Source: an uncultured Flavobacterium sp.
Lineage (GTDB): Bacteria > Bacteroidota > Bacteroidia > Flavobacteriales > Flavobacteriaceae
Assembly: GCF_946481155.1 (NCBI RefSeq)
Contig: NZ_CAMLMK010000014.1
Location: 1 to 39,308, forward strand
DNA length: 39,308 nucleotides
Direction: 5' to 3'
Shown: positions 25,590 to 33,567 of the stretch, in pieces
How positions within the stretch are numbered: the stretch's first letter is position 1
How the letters are laid out: every line of letters starts with the position of its first letter
Position numbers and translations under genes: made by a program
The notes under the pieces: generated by a model
The model's input: the letters and a program-made list of their open reading frames with translations, nothing else
What the model was told of the DNA's origin: nothing
The model's database searches: none

Positions 25590-26479
25590 TTAATACTGGT
25601 AATGCAGATTTCCACACGCTTGTTGTTGCGTTCTTTCTCGCCTTGTAACGGGAAATCACGGCCGTACCCTTTGTAGGTCATTCGGTCTTCCGGAATTCCG
25701 TTGGCGATCAGATAAGCGAAAATAGCTTTAGCCCGTGCTTCTGAAAGGTTGTTGATTCCGGTATCTTCGTCAACAGCATCCCTGAAATAATCGGTATCGA
25801 TGCAGCACACATGGCCCTGGATCTGGAATTTGAAATTAGGGTTGTTGCGAAGCTCGTCAAGCAATTTTTCTAGCTGTTTTTCGGATTTTCTTAGCAGGAC
25901 AGCTCTCCCACCTTCAAAGTATAAATCTTTCAGCTTGATGATGTCGCCTACTTTCAACGGTTTGTCTTCAAAGGTTTTTAGTCGTAATTGACGGTTTTCT
26001 GCCTCTAATTTTGTTGGAAGCGAATCTTTTGGCTTACTTAAATCAATAAAATCATTGTGGAAATATTCCAGGTAAACATCTACTCTTCGGTTGAGCTGGC
26101 GCGTGGCATCGAGTTCGTCATCACTAAGCTTAAGCTCCGTAATCCGTAAATCGATTTTCCCTTTTCCTTCCACGTTTTTTTGCTTTGAGGCAATTTCCTG
26201 AAGGATATCGGAAACGGTTTTGGCGCGGCGTTGTGAAAGCAGACGGTTGTATTCGATACTTCCTCGGTCGTCACAAAAACCTTCCAGTCCGATGGAAAGG
26301 ATTACGATATTACCCAAACTTGCTACATAATCCTTAAGGCGCTTGTCTTCCTCGTCGGTTAGCTTGTGCTTGTCAAAATCAAAATAAACGGAATATTTGT
26401 CGGTTTTCACCTGGGTCAGTTCCTGCGAATGACTCAAAGTAAGGCCGAATAAAAAAAGCAGCGTAAAGATTCTCTTCAT
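25586..26479 (-). CDS. Exported protein with two OmpA-like domains (copy 1)
   Basis: 297 residues with signal peptide MKRIFTLLFLFGLTLSHSQ. Two OmpA-type peptidoglycan-binding domains follow in tandem: about 30-135 (VYFDFDKHKLTDEEDKRL ... FCDDRGSIEYNRLLSQRRA ... NRRVDVYLEYF) and about 180-297 (DLYFEGGRAVLLRKSEKQLE ... NNLSEARAKAIFAYLI ... GYGRDF ... NNKRVEICI). The D and R positions that grip meso-diaminopimelate are visible in domain 1 (DDRGSIEYNRLLSQRR). No barrel or other domain is present. It is a tandem paralogue of the gene at 26486-27298, 6 bp apart, in the same orientation behind kup. Confidence 0.88.
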   Translation of the reverse strand: MKRIFTLLFLFGLTLSHSQELTQVKTDKYSVYFDFDKHKLTDEEDKRLKDYVASLGNIVILSIGLEGFCDDRGSIEYNRLLSQRRAKTVSDILQEIASKQKNVEGKGKIDLRITELKLSDDELDATRQLNRRVDVYLEYFHNDFIDLSKPKDSLPTKLEAENRQLRLKTFEDKPLKVGDIIKLKDLYFEGGRAVLLRKSEKQLEKLLDELRNNPNFKFQIQGHVCCIDTDYFRDAVDEDTGINNLSEARAKAIFAYLIANGIPEDRMTYKGYGRDFPLQGEKERNNKRVEICITSIN

Positions 26480-26485
26480 AAGCCG

Positions 26486-27298
26486 TTAGATTTTTGTAAT
26501 AACCAATTCCACACGTCGGTCCTGTTCCGGGCCATTTCCTAAAGGACGGGTGTTTCCATAACCTTTAAAAGTCATTCTTTTCTTGTCGATTCTTTTAAAA
26601 ATCAAATATTTGTAAACGGCTTCAGCCCTGTTGATGGAAAGCATTCTTTTGCGGGTGCCTTTGTCGATGGCTTCACGTTGGAAGGTAGGCGTACAACAAA
26701 TATGTCCCTGAATTTCGAATTCGATATTTTTATATCTGTGAAGGATACGCGCTACACGTTCCAGTTCCTGCTTTGATTTCGCAGTAAGTCTGCTGCTTCC
26801 GTTGTCAAACAAAATCTTTTCCAGGTAAATGCGGTCACCTACAACAAGGTCTTTTTTCAGGTCTTTGTATACCCCGGGAATCGGTTTTGGCGGCACCGGC
26901 TTGAAGTTCATCACTACATCGACACGTCGGTTTTTTTGGCGTACTTCCGGCAGGTTATCGATAATATCATCATCAATCAGGATTCTTCCTTTCCCCTCGA
27001 TCGTAACAATAATTATGTTTTTTATGCCTTTTTCAATAAGTTTCGCCTTAATGGTATTGGCTCTCTTGCTCGAAAGTTTGTAGTTATAAGCATCTTTTCC
27101 CCTGTCGTCGCAATATCCGTATATCTGAACGCTTTCAATGCGCGAAGTATCAATCGCTTTTACGAAGGCTACCACATCGTTGGCTTGTTTTTCATCAAGG
27201 TTGAATTTGTCAAACTCGAAATATACAGAATGCACTACTTCTTCCTGTGCAGAAAGCAGGTTAGCAAATAACAGCAGGAAAAAAAATGCTCTTTTCAT
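26486..27298 (-). CDS. Exported protein with two OmpA-like domains (copy 2)
   Basis: 270 residues, signal peptide MKRAFFFLLLFANLLSAQ. Domain 1 at about 22-130 (VYFEFDKFNLDEKQANDVV ... YCDDRGKDAYNYKLSSKRA ... QKNRRVDVVMNF), domain 2 at about 155-270 (KILFDNGSSRLTAKSKQELE ... LSINRAEAVYKYLI ... GYGNTRPLG ... DRRVELVITKI). Both domains have an unusual HICC/HVCC cysteine pair in the second repeat (QGHICCTPTF here, QGHVCCIDTD in copy 1). It lies 1 bp behind the kup stop codon, so it is almost certainly cotranscribed with it. Confidence 0.88.
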   Translation of the reverse strand: MKRAFFFLLLFANLLSAQEEVVHSVYFEFDKFNLDEKQANDVVAFVKAIDTSRIESVQIYGYCDDRGKDAYNYKLSSKRANTIKAKLIEKGIKNIIIVTIEGKGRILIDDDIIDNLPEVRQKNRRVDVVMNFKPVPPKPIPGVYKDLKKDLVVGDRIYLEKILFDNGSSRLTAKSKQELERVARILHRYKNIEFEIQGHICCTPTFQREAIDKGTRKRMLSINRAEAVYKYLIFKRIDKKRMTFKGYGNTRPLGNGPEQDRRVELVITKI

Positions 27299-27299
27299 C

Positions 27300-29288
27300 T
27301 TAATGGTGATGACTACGGTCTTTTATACGTGTTAAATTAATTTCTCCCGGCGGATGAATCAGGATCGGATATTGCTCGACTTTCACGGAACTGCTGTCCA
27401 ATCCAAAAGCCTGCTCTTCCGACAAACTGATTTTCTTAAGGAAAAAGTAAATATCTAAAATTATTCGTTCATACCAAGGAAAATCGTTGTCATAAGAAAT
27501 AAATTTCTCAATCAGGACGAATTTGAAATCCCCGATAACATTATTTCGCTGCAATGACTCGTAACGGCTGGTGATGTCTACCTCTCCTTTTTTCACCATA
27601 TCCTGTACTACTTTTTTGAAAAGCAGGTTGATACGCGGTGCCACACGGAAACCTAAGTAAAAGTCAACACGGATGATATCGTCTTTCTCGATTTCGCGCA
27701 CGCGGTACTCCATTTCATAGGGTTCATCGGTAACATTTACGTGGACAAACCAATAGATATCAGCACGTTTTGGTCGTTTTTGCAGGATCGAATATACAAT
27801 TTTTGATTCAATTTCATCACTCATGCCGGCATTAGTCAGATAGACCAGGTGCGTGGCATATTTTGGGATAGAAATGTCATTACTCAAATCGGAGATAACG
27901 TTCTTGAAATTATTGATTTTGACAAATTCGGTATATTCTTTCCGGATCTTCTTCGCCGTAAACCAGACTACCATAACAAAAGCCAAGAGACCGGCAATGA
28001 ACACGGAAACATAACCCCCGTGAGGGAATTTGTCAATGTTCGCTACAAAGAATGAAAGCTCAATGGACAGGTAAGTAGCCAGGATCAACACAATCAGGAA
28101 TGGGTTGTAGCGTTTTAATACCATGAAGAAACCAAGCAGGATCGTAGTCATGATCATGCACAATACAATCGCTAAACCGTAGGCCGCTTCCATGTTTCCG
28201 GATTCTTCAAAGTGAACAACGATGAAGACACAACCCACGAATAAAAGCCAGTTGATCGAAGGAATGTATAATTGCCCTTTCAATTCGGTTGGGTATTTTA
28301 CGCGTACTTTCGGCCAGAAATTCAGACGCATAGCTTCAGAAATCAACGTAAACGAACCACTGATCAAAGCCTGGGAAGCAATAACAGCCGCCGAGGTCGC
28401 AATCGCAATTCCGAAAGGTAAAAACCAATCCGGCATTACTAAATAAAATGGATTTCCGGGGTTGCTCGTGCTTCCGCTCAATTGAGTCAATGTGCTTCCT
28501 TCATGTGCAATCAAATAAGCACCCTGTCCGAAATAGTTGATTACCAGCATGGTTTTTACGAAAATCCAGCTGATTCTGATATTTTTAATGCCGCAATGAC
28601 CTAAGTCGCTGTATAAAGCCTCAGCACCTGTAGTACAAAGGAAAACATAGCCTAAAACATAGAATCCTTCGTGGTGTACCTGAAGCAAATGATAGGCGTA
28701 ATAAGGGTTCAACGCTTTTAAAACGGCGATATTACTAAACAAATGAATACCTCCTAAAATCCCAAGCATCCCAAACCAGAGCAACATCATAGGTCCGAAA
28801 AACTTCCCTACGAATTTGGTTCCGAAGCGCTGAATGAAAAACAGCACGAATAAAATCGCGATTACAATTGGTATTGTATTTAATTCCGGGTTGTAAGCAC
28901 GCAATCCTTCCACAGCGGATGCTACAGAAATTGGAGGGGTGATGATACCGTCGGCGAGCAGCGCACTACCCCCGATGATAGCCGGAACAATCAGCCATTT
29001 TTTCTTCAGTTTCTTAACCAGGGTATATAACGAGAAAATCCCTCCTTCGCCTTTATTATCAGCACGAAGCGTTAAAATAACATATTTCAGTGTGGTTTGC
29101 AGTGTCAGCGTCCAGAAGATGCAGGAAATCGCTCCCAGCACTACATCTGAGTCGATGGCCTGTTTGCCAACAATCGCTTTCATTACATAAAGAGGAGAGG
29201 TACCAATATCTCCGTAGATAATTCCTAAGGTAACAACTAAACCACCTAACGTTAATTTGTTCAGGTGATTACTACTGTGTGAACTCAC
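27300..29288 (-). CDS. kup: Kup-type potassium transporter
   Basis: A 662-residue KUP/HAK/KT family K+ uptake protein. The signature GGLVVTLGIIYGDIGTSPLY (about residues 15-34) is exact for the family, followed by about 12 transmembrane helices to residue 450 and a cytoplasmic C-terminal domain of about 200 residues. TTLKYVILTLRADNKGEGG (about 61-79) is a second family signature. The protein ends with a His-rich KDRSHHH. It heads a three-gene unit with the two OmpA-domain genes and has a good promoter. Its link to peptidoglycan-binding proteins is suggestive of turgor or envelope adaptation, but that is inference. Confidence 0.95.
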   Translation of the reverse strand: MSSHSSNHLNKLTLGGLVVTLGIIYGDIGTSPLYVMKAIVGKQAIDSDVVLGAISCIFWTLTLQTTLKYVILTLRADNKGEGGIFSLYTLVKKLKKKWLIVPAIIGGSALLADGIITPPISVASAVEGLRAYNPELNTIPIVIAILFVLFFIQRFGTKFVGKFFGPMMLLWFGMLGILGGIHLFSNIAVLKALNPYYAYHLLQVHHEGFYVLGYVFLCTTGAEALYSDLGHCGIKNIRISWIFVKTMLVINYFGQGAYLIAHEGSTLTQLSGSTSNPGNPFYLVMPDWFLPFGIAIATSAAVIASQALISGSFTLISEAMRLNFWPKVRVKYPTELKGQLYIPSINWLLFVGCVFIVVHFEESGNMEAAYGLAIVLCMIMTTILLGFFMVLKRYNPFLIVLILATYLSIELSFFVANIDKFPHGGYVSVFIAGLLAFVMVVWFTAKKIRKEYTEFVKINNFKNVISDLSNDISIPKYATHLVYLTNAGMSDEIESKIVYSILQKRPKRADIYWFVHVNVTDEPYEMEYRVREIEKDDIIRVDFYLGFRVAPRINLLFKKVVQDMVKKGEVDITSRYESLQRNNVIGDFKFVLIEKFISYDNDFPWYERIILDIYFFLKKISLSEEQAFGLDSSSVKVEQYPILIHPPGEINLTRIKDRSHHH

Positions 29289-29310
29289 TTTTTGAAAAAT
29301 TTAATTGTCA

Positions 29311-29344
29311 CAAAATTATCATAAAAAAGGATAGCACAACCAAA
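29311..29344 (-). promoter_or_regulatory. Promoter of kup
   Basis: Minus strand TTTG (29344-29341) and TAATTTTG (29318-29311), 22-bp spacer, 23 bases before the ATG. Close to the Bacteroidetes consensus. Confidence 0.55.
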
Positions 29345-29357
29345 AACGAACTGAAAT

Positions 29358-30998
29358 TTAGTTTTTCAGTATTTTATTGTATTCCGTAGGATTATTTAAC
29401 ACGCTCATCGCCTTTGTTATTTCGGAATTGCTTTTGGTGTAATACAGATACAAACCTTCGCGGTATTGGTAACGTTTTATGATTTCATCCAACAATAAAT
29501 TCTTGATTTCGTCTTTGTGTTTTTCAAGCTCTTTTTCTTCACTTCGCTGCAGGGCCGAGAGCAATTGTTGGTACTCCGCCGAAATGGATTCGTCGATTCG
29601 TTCTTTTTTCGCAGCAATCATCGTGTTTTTAAGTGCGACTTCGGTTTCGGTATCCAACTGGAAATTCTCTTTTTTGAGGAAGGCTTTGAAGTTGGCGAAG
29701 TCCGTATCGGTAATCGTGGGAATGGTTGTGCCCAGGTTCGGGTTTTTATAGAAATAATCCGTGGCAAAATTGAAGATGCCGTCGCTTCGTAAAAGGGCTG
29801 CGGCGATAGTGCTTTGCTTGGTTTCGGCTAATTCCACATCGGGTTGGATGCCTCCGCCGTCATATACGGTTCTGCCTTTTTTTGTTTTGAAAGCGTTATA
29901 GTTTTTCGATTCGGTGCGGATGGCTCTTCCGTCTTTGTCTTTATGCGTATAATCCAAAGCCTGGATACATCTGCCGGAAGGCGTATAATATCTTGAAATC
30001 GTAACTTTTACCTGGGTTCCGTAGGTCAGATCCAACGGGCGCTGCACCAGTCCTTTTCCGAAACTGCGGGTTCCGATGATTACGGCACGGTCTAAATCCT
30101 GTAAAGCTCCCGCAACAATTTCTGAAGCCGAAGCACTTTTTCCGTCAACCAAAACCGCTAACGGAATCTCAAGATCAACAGGTGCTTTCTGGGTTTTATA
30201 GATATTGTTGTGCTTGTCGCTTTTCGATTTGGTGGTTACGATAACTTCGCCCTGAGGCACAAAAAGATTACAGATGTTCACTGCCTCATGTAACAAACCG
30301 CCGGGGTTTCCGCGAAGGTCCAATACGATTTTATCGGCGCCTTCGTTTTTCAGTTTCTGCAGGGCTTCTTTTACTTCGTAGGAAGCTTTGGCATTGAATT
30401 GGGAAAGCACAATATAACCGGTTTTCTTATCGGATAAAAGTGAAGAAAACGGCACCGCTTTCACATCTACCTCATCTAAGGTAATCTGTGTGTTCAGGAG
30501 TTTTCCCTGACGCTTGTATTTAATGTCGACTTTAGTGTTTTTGGCACCGCGTAAAAGCGTTCCGGCGTCTTCCTTAAAATCTACCAGATTCACATCGCCT
30601 ATCTGCACGATTTCGTCTCCTGCTTTTAATCCTGCTTTGTCAGCCGGGAAATTTTTATATGGCTCTACGATAATCAATCTTCCGTCTTTACGGTTGATCA
30701 TGGCACCAATACCGGTGTATTCGCCTGTGGAATTGATCTTGAAACGGGCTACATCCTGCTCATTGAAATAGTTGGTGTACGGATCCAGATCGGCGAGCAT
30801 GCTTTTAATGGCTTTGTCCATCATCTCTCCGGGATTGACCTCATCCACGTAATTCTGGTTCACGGTCTTGAACAGCGTGGTGAAGATTTCAATCTGTTTT
30901 GCGATTTCAAAAAAGTCCTGCTTAAAGCTGACGCCTACGAATAAAAACCCGCCGGCTACGACAGGAATTATATATCTTTTTTTTAGTAATGATAACAT
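29358..30998 (-). CDS. S41 family C-terminal processing peptidase
   Basis: 546 residues from ATG 30998, where MLSLLKKRYIIPVVAGGFLF gives a signal or anchor sequence. The frame extends 138 bases upstream, but that overlaps the preceding lipoprotein gene and has no signal sequence. A PDZ domain at about residues 85-165 (GIGAMINRKDGRLIIVEPY and AGLKAGDEIVQIGD) precedes the S41 protease core with DLRGNPGG and DGKSASASEIVAGAL. The predicted dyad is Ser290 and Lys315 (the conserved 25-residue spacing). A tail of about 150 residues follows. Periplasmic Ctp proteases trim other envelope proteins. It follows the DUF4349 gene by 2 bp. Confidence 0.93.
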   Translation of the reverse strand: MLSLLKKRYIIPVVAGGFLFVGVSFKQDFFEIAKQIEIFTTLFKTVNQNYVDEVNPGEMMDKAIKSMLADLDPYTNYFNEQDVARFKINSTGEYTGIGAMINRKDGRLIIVEPYKNFPADKAGLKAGDEIVQIGDVNLVDFKEDAGTLLRGAKNTKVDIKYKRQGKLLNTQITLDEVDVKAVPFSSLLSDKKTGYIVLSQFNAKASYEVKEALQKLKNEGADKIVLDLRGNPGGLLHEAVNICNLFVPQGEVIVTTKSKSDKHNNIYKTQKAPVDLEIPLAVLVDGKSASASEIVAGALQDLDRAVIIGTRSFGKGLVQRPLDLTYGTQVKVTISRYYTPSGRCIQALDYTHKDKDGRAIRTESKNYNAFKTKKGRTVYDGGGIQPDVELAETKQSTIAAALLRSDGIFNFATDYFYKNPNLGTTIPTITDTDFANFKAFLKKENFQLDTETEVALKNTMIAAKKERIDESISAEYQQLLSALQRSEEKELEKHKDEIKNLLLDEIIKRYQYREGLYLYYTKSNSEITKAMSVLNNPTEYNKILKN

Positions 30999-31000
30999 TG

Positions 31001-31837
31001 TCAAGTGGTTTTTCTGCGGAAGCGTCTTCGGAGAAAGACAAATCCTATTACGAAAATAAGGATAAATGGCCAAATGTGAAGCAATCCGAGAAAGAAAGTT
31101 GCAATGTTGTTGAATCCGTCTTTCAGGGCATTCCACATTTTTCCGAAATATGAAACAGTAGCGCCGCTCTCTGACGCGTTTTTGGTGTACATCTGCAAAT
31201 GGACCATGCTCATGGAAACCCTGTTCTGAAGGTATTTCAACCGTCCTTCCTTGGCCTCTATTTCCTCGCGGATTGCCGAGAGCTGTTTTTCAATCTCCAG
31301 CATTTCCGAAATCTTGGTCGCTTTGTTCAAAAGTTCAAAATAACGTTTTTCCAGAACTCTTTTAGCATTCAGCCGCGCTTCCACGTCGATATATTCTTCG
31401 GTGACGTCCTGGGAGGAAATTTCTTTCTGGTCGAAATGTTTTACCCCCTGGCTGATTTCGGCGATAAAAGCATCAAAGGAAGCGCTGGGCACTCTGATGG
31501 TAATATTGCGGTACACCGACTCGTAATTTTTCCCTGAATCATCATTCTGGATAGAGGCTTTGTGTCTTGCAATGGCTTTCTGTACGGCGGCATACGATTC
31601 GTCAAGGTTGTCGGTCTCAAAGCGAAGGGTGCCGGTTTTGATGATTTTCGGCTGAGGAACGGTTCCTGGTATTGCTTTTGCGGCTTCTATATTTTCTTCC
31701 ATTGGTGGTGGCGGAGCGGATCCAACGGCAGCGGCTTCTACGGAAATCGTTTCGTCATAAGCAATGGACTGTTTATTTTCTTCATTGCAGGAGCAAAAAA
31801 TTAACATCAGGGTTAGGCAAGCGAATAGCGTTCTCAT
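31001..31837 (-). CDS. DUF4349-type lipoprotein
   Basis: 278 residues from ATG 31837: MRTLFACLTLMLIFCSCNEE is a lipoprotein signal with Cys at residue 17. A Pro/Ala-rich linker follows, then the DUF4349 core: IIKTGTLRFETDNLDESYAA, NITIRVPSASFDAFIAEI, and a coiled-coil stretch (LEIEKQLSAIREEIEAKEGR). Close to the C-terminus there is a transmembrane helix (FFLGLLHIWPFILIFVIGFVFL) followed by RRRFRRK. DUF4349 proteins are envelope proteins of unknown function. The frame also extends 30 bases upstream to another ATG; the lipobox favours 31837. Tightly linked with the S41 protease. Confidence 0.85.
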   Translation of the reverse strand: MRTLFACLTLMLIFCSCNEENKQSIAYDETISVEAAAVGSAPPPPMEENIEAAKAIPGTVPQPKIIKTGTLRFETDNLDESYAAVQKAIARHKASIQNDDSGKNYESVYRNITIRVPSASFDAFIAEISQGVKHFDQKEISSQDVTEEYIDVEARLNAKRVLEKRYFELLNKATKISEMLEIEKQLSAIREEIEAKEGRLKYLQNRVSMSMVHLQMYTKNASESGATVSYFGKMWNALKDGFNNIATFFLGLLHIWPFILIFVIGFVFLRRRFRRKTT

Positions 31838-31900
31838 AGGTTTTTGGTTTTTAAGGTAGTAACGCAAAAGCCGATGTAAAAAGTACGCTTTGTTCAGAAA

Positions 31901-32284
31901 TTATTTAACCTGCGGTTTAGTGGCTTCAACGAATTTCTGAAACAAGTGGACGGTTTTTTCGTAAATCTCTTTATAGTCCAAACGCTCTTTCGTCTGATAG
32001 AAAAACATGAAGGCATACGGCTGATCCATATTTTCCAGCAAAAGCTGCTTGTTCAGACGATAGCACTCCCTGAGGACACGCTTGTAATAATTGCGGTCGA
32101 CGGCTTTCTTGAAGTATTTCTTGGAAACAGATACGCCCATTTTCAGGCGCTCTTCATTTTCTAAAGCAACGGGAACATACACCAAACGCAACGGATATTT
32201 CGACACCGATTTCCCTTCGGAGAACAAGAGGTCGATCGTGGTTTTGCTTTTCAGCTTTTCGTGCTTTGGATAGGTAGGCTTCAT
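31901..32284 (-). CDS. rnpA: Ribonuclease P protein component
   Basis: 127 residues from ATG 32284, the small basic protein that supports RNase P RNA in trimming tRNA 5' leaders. Marks: LKSKTTIDLLFSEGKSVSKY near the N-terminus (central cleft F), and VDRNYYKRVLRECYR, the RNR signature. The family length is about 120. The open frame reaches 42 bases further, but a TAACTTTG promoter box lies inside that extension, so 32284 is the better start. rpmH, normally its partner, is absent from the neighbourhood. It leads the run rnpA-DUF4349-S41 peptidase. Confidence 0.95.
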   Translation of the reverse strand: MKPTYPKHEKLKSKTTIDLLFSEGKSVSKYPLRLVYVPVALENEERLKMGVSVSKKYFKKAVDRNYYKRVLRECYRLNKQLLLENMDQPYAFMFFYQTKERLDYKEIYEKTVHLFQKFVEATKPQVK

Positions 32285-32292
32285 CGTGATGG

Positions 32293-32300
32293 CAAAGTTA
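32293..32300 (-). promoter_or_regulatory. -7 promoter box of rnpA
   Basis: TAACTTTG, an exact TAnnTTTG match on the minus strand, 8 bases before the ATG, so the mRNA leader would be only a few bases long. A TTTG at 32327-32324 could be the -33 box. Confidence 0.5.
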
Positions 32301-32431
32301 CAAAGGTTGTGGTAAATTGAAGCCAAAAAACGGAAAGTCGTCGATAATTTTCTCCTGAAAGCAAGGAGAGCCGATTAATTGGCTAACTTTAATAGTGTAA
32401 TTTCTGATAGCTTTCAGGCAATCGAACCTGT

Positions 32432-33043
32432 ATGGACAAAAAGCGCTTCTTTATCCTGTACCTGTTTTTACATCTCAGCGTGCTTTGCGCTCAGGAGGAA
32501 AAAAGATTTTCCTTAGGATTTGCCTATGGCTATGGTACGCAACTGCGGGACAGGGATTTTACTTATACCAATCGTTTTTATAAAATCCAGTTGGGCTATC
32601 TGTTGAAAACCGCCAGGTATTTTACTTATGAAGTCATCCTGCAGCCCGAAGTGAATTTTGGAGAACACCAGTTGCTTAACATGTATTTCGTACAACCGGA
32701 CGAGCCTGATTATGAGGCCCAACGCGAACGGTTTACCAAACTCAAAGACATTCATGATTATATCCTCAATGTGGGCGTAGTGGTACGAAAACCGATTTCA
32801 AAAACCTTCAGCGTATATATTTTGGGCAGCGTCGGACCGATGATAACGGATACCGAGACTGAGCGGCTTTCCAAAGGTTTTGCTTTTTCGGATGTAATTG
32901 CAGTTGGACTTGCTTTTAAAGTCAGGAAGTTCAGTTTTGACCTGCGTCCGAGCCTGAGGCATGTTTCCAATGGTGGCTCACAGGGTTCCAATGCGGGCGT
33001 GAACACTAAGAATATCGAGTTTGCTTTTTCTTTTCTCCTGTAA
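32432..33043 (+). CDS. PagL-like outer-membrane acyloxyacyl hydrolase
   Basis: 203 residues with signal peptide MDKKRFFILYLFLHLSVLCAQ. The mature part is a beta-barrel of about eight strands ending FAFSFLL. Near the end it has LRHVSNGGSQGSNAGVNTKN, resembling the lipid A 3-O-deacylase (PagL) motif, in which His-x-Ser are catalytic. The position 14 residues after His, Glu in Pseudomonas PagL, is Asn here, and the next Glu is at +19. The family call is sound from the motif; deacylase activity is less certain. Operon with a small lipoprotein 12 bp downstream. Confidence 0.8.
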   Translation: MDKKRFFILYLFLHLSVLCAQEEKRFSLGFAYGYGTQLRDRDFTYTNRFYKIQLGYLLKTARYFTYEVILQPEVNFGEHQLLNMYFVQPDEPDYEAQRERFTKLKDIHDYILNVGVVVRKPISKTFSVYILGSVGPMITDTETERLSKGFAFSDVIAVGLAFKVRKFSFDLRPSLRHVSNGGSQGSNAGVNTKNIEFAFSFLL

Positions 33044-33055
33044 TATTTAATAATT

Positions 33056-33490
33056 ATGCGAAAACTGATTTTGTTAGCAATGCTGTTTTGCCTTTCGTTT
33101 TCCTGCCGTCGGGACGATACTACTGTGGTTAAGAAAGAGCGGAGATGTATTGACCGAGTGCTTGTGGAAGACGATGCGATTGGCAAACTCAGGAACCAGG
33201 AGTGTAAAACGGCTTCCATGAGCCGCACGATTTTGAATTACACAGATCGAATGAAAGCTATTGACCTGAAAGATTGTCCTGAAAATTTTACGAAAGCTTA
33301 TACTGCGCACCGCAAAGCTTGGGAAGATTTAGTGCCAATAACGGATAACTATCCGGCGCTGCGGGGCGAAATGCATGATTTGTTCAGGCAGATCGAAACC
33401 GGTAAAGACTCGGTGCTTTTCAAAAAAAGAGTAGCGGAGGTGTGGTCTACCTGGGCGGAAGTGGAAAAGGCTTCGGTTGGGAAGGAGTGA
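33056..33490 (+). CDS. Small lipoprotein of unknown function
   Basis: 144 residues: MRKLILLAMLFCLSFSC is a lipoprotein signal with Cys at 17. The mature part is helical with three further Cys (in RRCIDRV, RNQECKTA and LKDCPENF) and the stretch FTKAYTAHRKAWEDLVPITD, which I have the impression is shared with other flavobacterial lipoproteins. No function known. Twelve bases behind the PagL-like gene, so likely cotranscribed and placed in the same envelope. Confidence 0.75.
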   Translation: MRKLILLAMLFCLSFSCRRDDTTVVKKERRCIDRVLVEDDAIGKLRNQECKTASMSRTILNYTDRMKAIDLKDCPENFTKAYTAHRKAWEDLVPITDNYPALRGEMHDLFRQIETGKDSVLFKKRVAEVWSTWAEVEKASVGKE

Positions 33491-33510
33491 TTTGTTTTGG
33501 GATTTGTATA

Positions 33511-33541
33511 AAAAAACCGTGTCCATTTTTAAGGACACGGT
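33511..33541 (-). terminator. Terminator of the PKD lipoprotein gene
   Basis: ACCGTGTCC / GGACACGGT 9-bp stem. On the minus strand it is followed by a T-run (33516-33510). On the plus strand no T-run follows, so it mainly serves the minus strand. Confidence 0.75.
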
Positions 33542-33567
33542 ATAAAAACATAGTTTTTTTTAATATG

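Noticed and set aside
30999..31136. N-terminal extension of the S41 peptidase
   Set aside because: It overlaps the DUF4349 gene and has no signal sequence; ATG 30998 fits the family.
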